From assembly GCA_003021905.1 (NCBI GenBank), contig PXPI01000087.1, positions 1 through 40,883 of the forward strand: a stretch of 40,883 nucleotides of DNA, written 5' to 3'. Of the stretch, positions 8,101-17,960 are shown in pieces; the first letter of the stretch is position 1, and each line of letters begins with the position of its first letter. This DNA is from Cyanobacteria bacterium SW_9_44_58. GTDB lineage: Bacteria; Cyanobacteriota; Cyanobacteriia; Cyanobacteriales; Rubidibacteraceae. Position numbers and translations under genes: made by a program. The notes under the pieces were generated by a model, which saw nothing but the letters and a program-made list of their open reading frames with translations, had not been told where the DNA came from and ran no database searches.

Positions 8101-10194
8101 ATGGCAACGGAATTCGCCAGTTGGATTACAGGCAACGCCGGCAGCGGCAAAACGGCTTACTTAGTTGAAACCTTCTGCCGCTGGCTTCAAAGCTGGCAAC
8201 CAAGTTTAGACAAAAGCCAACTGCAGTGTACGCCATCTGCTCTCATCTTTGCTGCTAATCATACCACCGGTCGCAAATTGAGCCAGCAATTAACCGACGC
8301 TGTTGCGGGAAACTATCCCATTGTTGTCAAAACGCCGCTGGGGTTTATTGAAGATGAAGTTAATTTATTTGCGCCCCTTTGTTGGCAACGATTAAATCTA
8401 ACTCCCCAGTTTACGCTAAAACTGCGCTCCGAAACGGAACAAAGCCTAGCCACAGCGCTGTGGCATAATGCTTGGCCTAAGTCGATGATTCCCAACGCCG
8501 CAGCAGAAGCTCGCTTAGTTCGAACGACCTTAGATATTTTACAACTCGCTGGTGCCAGTGCCGCCCCCCTAGAAGAGATTCCCCATCGACTGGCTTCGCG
8601 ACTCTCCCCAGAAGAGAAAGCAACGTTGGGAGACGAGGAAATTTTTCCTTTGATGGGGGAACTGATTTTGCAATGGCGAGATTGGTGTCTCCAGCGGGGT
8701 TTCCTCACCTACGGTCTCATTTATAACTTGTATGGACAAGTTTTATTGCCGGATCCCACCTATCAAGACAAACTAAAGAAGCGCTATCAGGGCATTTTTG
8801 CCGACAATGCAGACGATTATCCCGCGATCGCGCACGATTTAGCAAGCTTTTTTCTCCAGCAACAGCGCAGTGCTGTCTTTACCTTCAACCCCAACGGAAA
8901 AGTTCGTTTTGGACTGAACGCCGATCCCGATCTTTGGGAAAATCTAGCGCAACATTGTCACACTGTTGCCCTTTCCTCGCCTCCCCCTGTTTCAAACACT
9001 CCCTCTCCCCGAGCTACCATTCCCAGCATTCTGCAACTCATTGATGATCCGTGTTCCCTAGAACCGTTGCCTTCCTGCATCCGCAACATTCAAACCCTCT
9101 CTCGTTCCCAATTGTTGCGGGAAACTGCCGAAACAATTATTGAACCCATTCAACAAGGCAAAATTCAACCGCAAGAAGTGGCCATTATTGCCCCCGGTTT
9201 GGATGAAATTGCCCGCTACACATTGATGAAATTATTTCATCAAGCCTCAATTCCAGTTTATCCGCTCAATGAACAACGTCCGCTGATTAGTTCTTCGTTG
9301 GTTCGTGCCCTGCTGACGCTTGCTTGTTTGGTTTATCCGAATTTAGGGCGATTAATCGACAGCAATACGGTTGCGGAAATGCTAGTCATTTTAACCGAAC
9401 CTTCCTCTTATTCTATCGATCCGGTGCGAGCCGGATTGCTAGCTGACTATTGTTATCAAGCGGATCCGAGTTCTCCCCGTTTACTCGATATTAAAACGTT
9501 TCCGCGTTGGGATCGCATCGGATATCAAGCAGAAACTGCATATAATCAGCTTCGTGATTGGATTGAACATCAAAAACAGCAACAAAATACCGCCCAACCC
9601 ACCAATTTAGTCAGTTTTTTCAATCAAGCCATTCAACAACTGCTTTGGAAAGGAAATAATTTTTCCGTTGCCGATCTTTCTAGTCTGAGAGAATTAACAG
9701 AAACGGCACAACATTATTGGGAAGTGGAAAGTCGAATGCCAGAGGTTGCATCTCGCGATCCCAGCTATATTATTGACCAATTTATTCAACTCCTTAGACA
9801 AGGAACAATTACAGCAAATCCCTATCCGCTAACATCTTTGCAACAGTCTTTTTCTCAAGGAATTACCCTTGCCAATATTTTTCAATATCGTTCCCAAAGA
9901 AATTATCATCGTTGGCAATTTTGGCTGGATGTAGGCTCGCCATTATGGCTAAAACAAGGGGCAACTAGTTTATTTGCCTGTTCAGTGTTTCTTCGCAATC
10001 AAAGCGGCGAAAATTTAACCCCGGAACTAGAAGATGAAGAACATCTCAAACGCATTTTACAAGATTTATTAGAGCGAGCAACGGAACGGGTTTATTTATG
10101 CCATAGTGATTTAGCGGTTAATGGAACTGAACAAATGGGGATTTTATCCAGTCTAATTCAAGGAACGATGCCTTCAGAACAATCTGCCAATTAA
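8101..10194 (+). CDS. UvrD/AddB-like ATPase, cyanobacterial 'recombinase family' protein
   Basis: The Walker A motif GNAGSGKT is at residues 11-18, right at the N-terminus as in superfamily I helicase-like proteins of the UvrD/AddB type. A motif II-like segment, IFADNADDYPAIA, follows near residue 233, with AVFTFNPNGKVRFGLNADP after it. In this reading the usual DE of the Walker B is altered (ADNADD). The C-terminal part is helical without recognised nuclease cysteines. Family members are usually annotated only as recombinase-family proteins. A role in DNA repair is inferred, and the helicase activity is unproven. The 697-residue length looks intact. The gene stands alone. Confidence 0.65.
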   Translation: MATEFASWITGNAGSGKTAYLVETFCRWLQSWQPSLDKSQLQCTPSALIFAANHTTGRKLSQQLTDAVAGNYPIVVKTPLGFIEDEVNLFAPLCWQRLNLTPQFTLKLRSETEQSLATALWHNAWPKSMIPNAAAEARLVRTTLDILQLAGASAAPLEEIPHRLASRLSPEEKATLGDEEIFPLMGELILQWRDWCLQRGFLTYGLIYNLYGQVLLPDPTYQDKLKKRYQGIFADNADDYPAIAHDLASFFLQQQRSAVFTFNPNGKVRFGLNADPDLWENLAQHCHTVALSSPPPVSNTPSPRATIPSILQLIDDPCSLEPLPSCIRNIQTLSRSQLLRETAETIIEPIQQGKIQPQEVAIIAPGLDEIARYTLMKLFHQASIPVYPLNEQRPLISSSLVRALLTLACLVYPNLGRLIDSNTVAEMLVILTEPSSYSIDPVRAGLLADYCYQADPSSPRLLDIKTFPRWDRIGYQAETAYNQLRDWIEHQKQQQNTAQPTNLVSFFNQAIQQLLWKGNNFSVADLSSLRELTETAQHYWEVESRMPEVASRDPSYIIDQFIQLLRQGTITANPYPLTSLQQSFSQGITLANIFQYRSQRNYHRWQFWLDVGSPLWLKQGATSLFACSVFLRNQSGENLTPELEDEEHLKRILQDLLERATERVYLCHSDLAVNGTEQMGILSSLIQGTMPSEQSAN

Positions 10195-10260
10195 GTTTGT
10201 CCATAAACAGCAATTTAATAAAAATTTTAATTGCTGAATTACGATTTTAAACTCACTTGA

Positions 10261-11436
<1,176 letters not shown>

Positions 11437-11506
11437 GAAAAAAATGCGCGATCCCTTTGCAATTCCAAACCCCTGTGTTATTATGAGTAATCGCGCGTGG
11501 AAACGC

Positions 11507-11589
11507 GGGTCGGTGCCCGAGTGGTTAATGGGGGCGGACTGTAAATCCGCTGGCTTTTGCCTTCGTTGGTTCGAATCCAACCCGGCCCA
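11507..11589 (+). tRNA. tRNA-Tyr (GTA anticodon)
   Basis: The acceptor stem GGGTCGG (11507-11513) pairs with CCGGCCC (11582-11588), with discriminator A at 11589. The anticodon arm GGACTGTAAATCC gives anticodon GTA. There is a long class II variable arm, and a T arm GTTGG/CCAAC around TTCGAAT. CCA is not encoded. tRNA-Thr begins 8 bases later, so the pair is probably co-transcribed. Confidence 0.95.
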
Positions 11590-11597
11590 TCTACCAC

Positions 11598-11669
11598 GCC
11601 CGTGTAGCTCAGCGGTAGAGCACACCCTTGGTAAGGGTGAGGTCACGAGTTCAAGTCTCGTCACGGGCT
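11598..11669 (+). tRNA. tRNA-Thr (GGT anticodon)
   Basis: The acceptor stem GCCCGTG (11598-11604) pairs with CACGGGC (11662-11668), discriminator T. The D arm has GCTCAGCGGTAGAGC. The anticodon loop TTGGTAA gives anticodon GGT. The T arm TTCAAGT is closed by ACGAG/CTCGT. CCA is not encoded. It directly follows tRNA-Tyr, a pairing common in bacteria. Confidence 0.96.
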
Positions 11670-11774
11670 TCTGCTAAGACAGGATAAAAAAGTGTCTAAT
11701 TCCTGATTAATCAAGCATGATTAGCCAAAATTTAGGTAAAATCAACCTGGTTCTTTTGGTCAGTATCATTAACA

Positions 11775-12638
11775 ATGTCTCAGGCTAGGTCGATCGCGAT
11801 TTTATTAATTTCCTGTCCCGATCAAAAAGGATTAGTCTCTCGCATTTCTCATTTTATTTTTGAGGGAGGCGGCAATATTCTTGACTTGGATCAACATGTA
11901 GATCCCAATGAAGGGATTTTTTCGGCGCGCATTGCTTGGGAGATGCAGGAATTTACCATAACTTCTTCTCAGTTAAAGGAAGCTTTTACCCCTCTTGCCA
12001 AGGAAATCAATGCCAATTGGGATATTTATTTTTCCTGGGAAAAAACCAGACTGGCTATCTTTGTTTCTAAGTACGACCATTGTCTGCAAGAGATTCTATG
12101 GCGTCATCGTCTCGGAGAATTTGGGGTAGAAATTCCGTTAATCGTTTCCAATCATCCAGACTTAAAGCCCTTAGCTGATCATTATGGGATTCCTTACTAT
12201 GTTTTCCCAGTTACGAAAGACAATAAAGAAGAACAAGAACAAAAGCAACTGGCGTTATTAGCCGAATACCAAATTGATACAGTTATTCTCGCACGTTACA
12301 TGCAAATTCTAACGCCCCAATTTGTCAGTGCCTATCCCAGCCAAATCATCAATATTCATCATTCCTTTTTACCGGCTTTTGTGGGGAAAAGTCCTTATGC
12401 CCAGGCTTTTGAAAGAGGGGTAAAAATTATTGGCGCCACTAGCCACTATGTTACAGAGGAATTGGATGAAGGCCCCATTATTGAACAAGATATTATCCGC
12501 ATTTCCCATCGCGATTCGCTACAGGATTTAGTGCGCAAAGGTCGAGATTTAGAACGTTTAGTGTTAGCGAGGGCGATTCAATATCATACAGAGAATCGAG
12601 TTTTAGTTAATGGAAGAAAAACAATTATTTTTGAGTAA
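11775..12638 (+). CDS. purU: Formyltetrahydrofolate deformylase
   Basis: Hydrolyses 10-formyl-THF to formate and THF, balancing one-carbon pools and linked to photorespiration in cyanobacteria. An N-terminal ACT-like domain (ILLISCPDQKGLVSRISHFIFEGGGNILDLDQHVD) is followed by a formyltransferase fold from about residue 90. The catalytic signatures are NIHHSFLPAFVGKSPYAQAFERG and LDEGPIIEQD. Its 287 residues are the normal length. The start ATG lies about 105 bp after tRNA-Thr. A HIP1 octamer and a T-run follow the stop, around 12668-12683. Confidence 0.95.
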   Translation: MSQARSIAILLISCPDQKGLVSRISHFIFEGGGNILDLDQHVDPNEGIFSARIAWEMQEFTITSSQLKEAFTPLAKEINANWDIYFSWEKTRLAIFVSKYDHCLQEILWRHRLGEFGVEIPLIVSNHPDLKPLADHYGIPYYVFPVTKDNKEEQEQKQLALLAEYQIDTVILARYMQILTPQFVSAYPSQIINIHHSFLPAFVGKSPYAQAFERGVKIIGATSHYVTEELDEGPIIEQDIIRISHRDSLQDLVRKGRDLERLVLARAIQYHTENRVLVNGRKTIIFE

Positions 12639-12878
12639 ACATCAATTATAGCAGGCGGGATTGACGCGATCGCGCTTTTTTTTTCATGTTTGGTTTTGCG
12701 ACCGGTCACTCGCTTACGCCATAGTTTGAAACTGGATAGCTTTAAATCAAATGGATTTGCTACAGATTTCTGTGGGTAATAGGGAGACAAGGCGACAAGA
12801 AGGCAAGGGGAAGGGATTCCTATACCTGAATCCTTACACTGCAATTAAACGAAAAAAAACAGTATCAAATCATTAGGA
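12639..12878. other. Intergenic stretch without a recognised gene
   Basis: Between purU and the small minus-strand frame at 12879 I see no convincing coding signal. It holds a HIP1 site running into nine T (about 12668-12683), which could act as a weak purU terminator. It also holds a low-complexity purine-rich run of GGGAGACAAGG-like units (12780-12820), a kind of spacer seen elsewhere in the window near 5490. The open frame on the minus strand across this region has poor composition and is not called. Confidence 0.4.
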
Positions 12879-13079
12879 TTAACTTTCGGAACCAAGAAAA
12901 CGGTAGTATTTGCGTTGTTGGTAGCGGTGTGTGCAACGCTTAGCAGCATTATTTATGGAGAACTGTTGTTGAGTAACTCGCGCTTTTTTTAATTGGGTGG
13001 CGCGATCATAAACCAACTTTGTATGATTTAAGGGGAGAAAGCTATACTCAAAGCAATTAAAATCAGTCAAATATCGCAA
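12879..13079 (-). CDS. Small basic hypothetical protein, 66 residues
   Basis: Unrecognised. The frame encodes a protein rich in Arg, Lys, Gln and Tyr (VYDRATQLKKARV, RYQQRKYYRF) and codon choice looks like that of neighbouring genes, which favours a real gene. Against this, the only start is TTG at 13079 with no clear ribosome-binding site. It also begins just 15 bp from the divergent peptidase start, leaving little room for a promoter. It could be a 3' part of a degraded gene. The basic C-terminus would fit nucleic-acid or pigment-complex binding, but that is a guess. Confidence 0.4.
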   Translation of the reverse strand: MRYLTDFNCFEYSFLPLNHTKLVYDRATQLKKARVTQQQFSINNAAKRCTHRYQQRKYYRFLGSES

Positions 13080-13094
13080 TCATAAAATTTGCTT

Positions 13095-15137
13095 ATGTCT
13101 TTTAATTATCCTAAAACGCCAAAAGTGGAACAAATTGATAATTATCATGGTGTCAAAGTAAAAGACTCTTATCGTTGGTTAGAAGATCCCGATTCTGCTG
13201 AAACAAAAGCATGGGTAGAGGCACAAAATGAAGTTGCTTTTGAGTTTTTAGAACAAATCTCTGAGCGAGAAACGATTAAAAATCGTCTTACTGAACTCTG
13301 GGATTACGAAAAATATGGCATTCCCTTTAAAAAAGGAGAACGCTATTTTTACTTGAAAAATGATGGGTTACAAAACCAAAGTGTTCTTTATACTTTAAAA
13401 CAGCTAGATGAAGAACCCCAAGTGTTAATTGACCCCAATCAATTCTCGGAAGATGGAACGGTTGCCCTATCGGGAATTGCCATCAGTGATAATGGTCAGT
13501 TTTTAGCTTACGGCATTTCTAAATCGGGTTCAGATTCGCAAGAATGGCAAGTTAGGAATATCGAAACGGGAGAAGATTTTTCGGATCATTTAGAGTGGAT
13601 TAAATTTTCCGGCGCTACTTGGACAACTGACAATGAAGGGTTTTTCTATAGTCGCTACGAAGCGCCGCCGGAAGGGAAACAATTAGAAGAAGCAAATTAT
13701 TACCAAAAATTATATTATCATCGTTTAGGGACAGAACAAAGCGAAGATCTATTAATTTATGAACGCCCCGATCAAAAAGAATGGATGTTTGATGCTGATG
13801 TCAGCGAAGATGGCAAGTATCTAATTATTTCTGTCAGTCAAGGAACTGATCCTAAAAATTTAGTTTTTTATCAAGATTTAGAAGATCAAAGCGGAGAAAT
13901 TAAAGAACTCATTTCCGAGTTTATTGGCGATTTTCGTTTTATTGAAAATGAGGGATCGCTGTTTTGGTTTCGCACTGATTATGAGGCCCCGAAAGGACGC
14001 TTAATTGGCATTGATATTAATCAGCCTGAACCGGAAAATTGGCAAGAAATTATTCCGGAAAGTCAGAATACCTTAGAAGGGGTTACTGTTCTCAATAACC
14101 AGTTTATTTTAGATTATTTACAGAATGCGCGATCGCGCATACAAATTTATAGTTTAACTGGAAAATATATTAAAGACATTAAACTGCCGGGAATCGGTTC
14201 CGCTGGCGGATTTTACGGGAAACGCGAGGACACCGAAACCTTCTACGCTTATACAAGTTTCAAGACACCCACTCGAATTTACCGCTACAATTTTGAAACC
14301 GGCGAAAGCACTCTTTTCCGAAAACCCACTGTTGATTTTAATCCTGCCAACTACGAAACACGCCAAGTCTTTTACCGCAGTAAAGATGGAACGCAAGTTC
14401 CCATGTTTATTACCCACAAAAAAGGCTTGCTGTTGAACGGAAATAATCCCACAATTCTCTATGCTTATGGCGGATTTAATATTCCAGTAACCCCTAGTTT
14501 TTCAGTAAGTCGGTTAGTCTGGATGGAAATGGGAGGCATTTATGCTGTTCCCAACTTGCGCGGCGGCGGCGAATATGGAGAAGAGTGGCACCAGGCTGGA
14601 ACCAAATTAAATAAACAAAACGTCTTTGATGACTTCATCGCGGCTGCGGAATGGCTAATCCAACACCGTTACACCTCTTCCCAAAAACTAGCGATTAACG
14701 GCGGCAGTAACGGTGGGTTGCTCGTGGGGGCATGTATGACGCAACGCCCGGAATTATTTGGCGCGGCCTTACCCGCAGTGGGGGTAATGGATATGCTGCG
14801 CTTCCACAAATTTACCATTGGTTGGGCATGGTGTTCCGATTACGGTTCCCCGGAAAATGAAGAAGAATTTCATGCCTTATATGCTTATTCTCCTCTGCAT
14901 AACCTCAAACCCGGTACCGTTTATCCTTCGACGTTAATTACAACAGCCGATCACGACGATCGCGTGGTTCCTGCCCATAGCTTTAAATTTGCGGCTGCGC
15001 TACAAGAAGCCCACGCTGGGGATAATCCGGTTTTAATTCGCATTGAAACCAAAGCCGGGCATGGCGCCGGGAAACCTACGAGTAAGCGCATTGAAGAAGT
15101 GGCTGATCAATTAGCGTTTTTGCGGGCAGTGTTATAG
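13095..15137 (+). CDS. Prolyl oligopeptidase (S9A family serine peptidase)
   Basis: Cleaves peptides after proline; the N-terminal beta-propeller restricts access to short peptides. The N-terminus YPKTPKVEQIDNYHGVKVKDSYRWLEDPDS is diagnostic of S9A. The C-terminal alpha/beta-hydrolase domain carries the triad: Ser in GGSNGG near residue 538, Asp in DHDDRVVP near 622, His in KAGHGAGKP near 656. I chose the ATG at 13095 (MSFNYP) over the TTG two codons upstream. No signal peptide is seen, so it is likely cytoplasmic. Its stop overlaps the convergent crtD stop by 6 bp. Confidence 0.95.
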   Translation: MSFNYPKTPKVEQIDNYHGVKVKDSYRWLEDPDSAETKAWVEAQNEVAFEFLEQISERETIKNRLTELWDYEKYGIPFKKGERYFYLKNDGLQNQSVLYTLKQLDEEPQVLIDPNQFSEDGTVALSGIAISDNGQFLAYGISKSGSDSQEWQVRNIETGEDFSDHLEWIKFSGATWTTDNEGFFYSRYEAPPEGKQLEEANYYQKLYYHRLGTEQSEDLLIYERPDQKEWMFDADVSEDGKYLIISVSQGTDPKNLVFYQDLEDQSGEIKELISEFIGDFRFIENEGSLFWFRTDYEAPKGRLIGIDINQPEPENWQEIIPESQNTLEGVTVLNNQFILDYLQNARSRIQIYSLTGKYIKDIKLPGIGSAGGFYGKREDTETFYAYTSFKTPTRIYRYNFETGESTLFRKPTVDFNPANYETRQVFYRSKDGTQVPMFITHKKGLLLNGNNPTILYAYGGFNIPVTPSFSVSRLVWMEMGGIYAVPNLRGGGEYGEEWHQAGTKLNKQNVFDDFIAAAEWLIQHRYTSSQKLAINGGSNGGLLVGACMTQRPELFGAALPAVGVMDMLRFHKFTIGWAWCSDYGSPENEEEFHALYAYSPLHNLKPGTVYPSTLITTADHDDRVVPAHSFKFAAALQEAHAGDNPVLIRIETKAGHGAGKPTSKRIEEVADQLAFLRAVL

Positions 15138-16658
15138 TGATGTAGCTTCCATTTGACGCACTGCGGTTAATGCGGAATAACTCACCCCGGCGGTTCCCTC
15201 TCCGGGATGGGTACAGTCGCCCACTAACCAGAGATTTTTAATCGGTGTTCGATTGGCAAACCCAAACGGGCCAAATGTGGAAACCCGTTGTCCTAATCCT
15301 CCCACATAACCGGATTCTCGTGCTGTGAAACGAGCAAACGTTCTTGGGGTTGCCGCTTCTTGATGAACAATCGTGTCTGGGGTGAGGTGAAAGTACTGAC
15401 TAAGGCGTTGCATCGCTGTTTCGACATAATCTTGCTTCAACGCCTCATATTCCTCAGCAGTATTAGTCCACCATTGACTCGCTTCCGTAAAAGAAGATGC
15501 GGTAATGGTCGCTTGTCCCTCTGGGGCACGTCCATCTCCGGGTTCACTAACGGAAACAAACAGCGAGTTCTTTTCACCAACAACGCCATCATAATCATAT
15601 AAAAATTGCAGATGCAGGGGACAGTTTTCTGGAATTGCGCGGCGGTCAACCCCTAAATATAAGACAAATGCCCCGTTAGCGGGGGGTAAATTCTCCACTC
15701 GTCTTTGGTATCCTCTCAGGAAAAGGTCAGAGGCACCAAAGGAATTATTGGGATCATTCAACAACTTTAATAAGTTCTGTACCGTCACATTTGCCACCAC
15801 GGCAGTTGTATTTTCCCGCCACGTTTCTCCGGTTTTGTCATTGCCAACGGTAATTCCTGTAACCTTTCCGTCTTCACAATGAATTTTTTGAACGCCATGG
15901 CGCAGTCGCAGCTTTCCCCCATGTTTTCTCAACCCTTTTACCAAACAAGTGCTTAATACTTGCATACTCCCTTGCAAGTGCCATATTCCCTGTGGGGCTT
16001 GGGAAATTCCTAACGCCGTAGCTGCATATAAAAGGGCTGTTTCATCGGCATTGACTTGGGAATAGAGTTTCAACTGCATGTCAAGAAATGTTCGCAACCG
16101 CTTATCGCGATGCAGTCGCAATACTCGTAACAAATCCCCTACTGTCAGAAAAGTAAACGGCAACGTCAGCAAGGTATCGGGGCGTATCGCAGACACGAGT
16201 TGCCCCATATCCCACAAATTGCGAGGAGGGAGAACAGGGTTGCGTTCCTGAAACCGCCAACTAATAGCAAATAGGGTTTCCATGAGTTGCCAAAACGGTT
16301 CACTTCCCGGAAATTGCTGTTGTCGTTCTTGTCGCCATTGTTCCGAGTCACGCCAAACGCGAATGGGTGTTGTTTCTCCGGGGAGATATACGACACAAGC
16401 AGGATTGCAAGGAGTTGCCAGAGGAACGTCCATGCCTAATTCTGTAAACATTTGTTGATGAACTCCCCCAGATTCTAATCCGGCAACTTGGGTTGCCCCG
16501 ACATCAAAGGTGAAACCATGTCGTCTAAAAGTGGAGGCACAGCCACCGGGTACATAGGCTTGATCATAGACAGTAACGGAATAACCGCGCTTAGCAAGTA
16601 AAGCCCCTGCAGTTAGTCCACCAATGCCGCCGCCAATGACACTTACCTGTTTGGACAT
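15132..16658 (-). CDS. crtD: Carotenoid C-3',4' desaturase CrtD
   Basis: A FAD-dependent carotenoid desaturase of the phytoene-desaturase superfamily, used in cyanobacteria to make myxol-type carotenoids. The Rossmann GGGIGGLTAGALLAKRGY is at about residues 9-26. PGGCASTFRRHGFTFDVGATQV is the cyanobacterial CrtD signature and differs from the CrtH isomerase, which has GGSAG. The C-terminal FAD motif NLWLVGDCTHPGEGTAGVSYS is intact. At 508 residues it is full length. It overlaps the prolyl oligopeptidase tail by 6 bp. CrtH is the main alternative and is less likely. Confidence 0.85.
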   Translation of the reverse strand: MSKQVSVIGGGIGGLTAGALLAKRGYSVTVYDQAYVPGGCASTFRRHGFTFDVGATQVAGLESGGVHQQMFTELGMDVPLATPCNPACVVYLPGETTPIRVWRDSEQWRQERQQQFPGSEPFWQLMETLFAISWRFQERNPVLPPRNLWDMGQLVSAIRPDTLLTLPFTFLTVGDLLRVLRLHRDKRLRTFLDMQLKLYSQVNADETALLYAATALGISQAPQGIWHLQGSMQVLSTCLVKGLRKHGGKLRLRHGVQKIHCEDGKVTGITVGNDKTGETWRENTTAVVANVTVQNLLKLLNDPNNSFGASDLFLRGYQRRVENLPPANGAFVLYLGVDRRAIPENCPLHLQFLYDYDGVVGEKNSLFVSVSEPGDGRAPEGQATITASSFTEASQWWTNTAEEYEALKQDYVETAMQRLSQYFHLTPDTIVHQEAATPRTFARFTARESGYVGGLGQRVSTFGPFGFANRTPIKNLWLVGDCTHPGEGTAGVSYSALTAVRQMEATSL

Positions 16659-16862
16659 TGCAACTATGAGAATAAACTGTCTCTATTGTAAACTTTTGTA
16701 TCGCTATCCGTTCTCTTCCCCAACAAGCTTTCAAAAAATTGATGAAAATCGTTGACAAAATTATCAAAAAAATGCAATTTTACTGGCATATTTATTGCGT
16801 GTTGGAGATGACGCCTTTTTTACAGAGGAGGTCATTCTAACCATTGGTCAAAGGTGTGGGGT

Positions 16863-17528
16863 ATGATTAGAGAAAATATTCGGGTAGCGCCAGTTGCAGT
16901 TCCTCCAGCAAACATCGCCCTCTGGAAAGAATTGGGATTAAAAATGCTGCTAGCAGCAATGATGGCAAGTTTCACTGCATTGGGGGGGTCTTCAGCAATC
17001 AAACCGTCTTCTGTTAAGGCACAGAATGTTGCCGCTAATCCTCCCAGTACTGGAAGATGGCTGGATGCCTCCTTCCCTGTCGAAAATTTCCAAGCCTATA
17101 CCTCTCCGTTTGGTTATCGCCAGTCGCCAACCAGTGGGCGAGAACAATTTCATCGGGGATTGGATTTAGCTGCCCCGTTAGGCAGTTATATTCGCAATTG
17201 GTGGGGCGGAAAAGTAACTAAATTATCGGATCACACTGCTTGCGGCACCATGATTGTGATTCAATCCGGGCAATGGGAACACATTTATTGTCATCTTAAA
17301 GGGCGTGTTCACCGAACAAGCAACGGGTTAATTTTCGTTGACCGTGAAGCAGGCATTCGTTTAAGAAAGGGACAACGCGTTGCTACGGGAACTCGCATTG
17401 GACGCATTGGTATGACCGGACGAACCACAGGCCCCCATTTGCATTGGGGGCTAAAGTATGCCGGAGAATATATTGATCCCGCCTTAATCTTACGACAAAT
17501 GTATCAGGAACAAGCTGCCTTGCAATGA
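16863..17528 (+). CDS. M23-family metallopeptidase (LytM domain)
   Basis: A secreted or membrane-anchored peptidoglycan endopeptidase-like protein. A hydrophobic segment near residues 27-45 (KMLLAAMMASFTALG) is a likely signal or anchor. The M23 domain starts at YTSPFGYR, with zinc ligands in HRGLDLA and in GPHLHWGL near the C-terminus. It contains an insertion (GRVHRTSNGLIFVDREAG) between the two halves. I chose ATG 16863; a GTG 9 bases upstream is possible. Length is about 221 residues. A TTGACA at 16752-16757 could be part of its promoter. Downstream is a degraded gene on the opposite strand. Confidence 0.88.
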   Translation: MIRENIRVAPVAVPPANIALWKELGLKMLLAAMMASFTALGGSSAIKPSSVKAQNVAANPPSTGRWLDASFPVENFQAYTSPFGYRQSPTSGREQFHRGLDLAAPLGSYIRNWWGGKVTKLSDHTACGTMIVIQSGQWEHIYCHLKGRVHRTSNGLIFVDREAGIRLRKGQRVATGTRIGRIGMTGRTTGPHLHWGLKYAGEYIDPALILRQMYQEQAALQ

Positions 17529-17573
17529 TGATTGATTCGCAAAAAGTTTGAATATTATTGATTTGTTGGCTGT

Positions 17574-17958
17574 TCAGTTTCTGAGTTTTGATGATTGGTT
17601 GATACGTCGCTTGTTTCTTTTAGGGAAAGCAACTAACCAACCATGGCCCAAAATCGTTTGTTGTTCAGAAAGTTTCCACTGAGTAATTGGTACGTTGCCA
17701 ACGTTTATTTCAGTGAACTTTAAAGATGGCGCTTGTTTTTTCGCAATATCTTGAACATTAAGCGCGACAGTCCCTAATCGAGCGCGAAGCGGATTAGGGA
17801 AGGTGATCTTTTTCTAATGTTGATTCTGCGATCGCGCGATCGCTGGTTTCCATGACAATGCCTAGCCCCATGCCAAATTGCCCAAACGTTCCCGAGTTAG
17901 AGGAAAGGGCAACTGAACCGACACCGAATTCTCCATGTCGAGCAAAAATAATTGTTGA
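17574..17958 (-). pseudogene. Broken remnant of an unrecognised protein gene
   Basis: On the minus strand two open segments lie in different frames. The first (from about 17958) reads IIFARHGEFGVGSVAL... to a stop at a hairpin near 17795. The second (from about 17790) reads LGTVALNVQDIAKKQAPSL... through TILGHGWLVAFPKR to a TGA at 17574-17576. Composition is protein-like in both. The frame changes by one across a 30-bp palindrome, so the gene appears broken there. No start codon is present. A distant resemblance to the cyanobacterial DUF3352 proteins is possible but uncertain. It abuts the stop of the downstream-numbered lyase gene. Confidence 0.5.
17771..17800. repeat. Small palindromic element within the gene remnant
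   Basis: TCCCTAATC (17771-17779) and GATTAGGGA (17792-17800) form a perfect 9-bp stem around a 12-base GC-rich loop. The reading frames of the remnant shift at this spot, suggesting insertion of a short mobile palindrome. No second copy was found in this window. Confidence 0.55.
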
Positions 17959-17960
17959 AA

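Noticed and set aside
12584-12844. Minus-strand frame of 86 codons overlapping the purU end
   Set aside because: Overlaps purU antisense, has a low-quality composition and no start signal.
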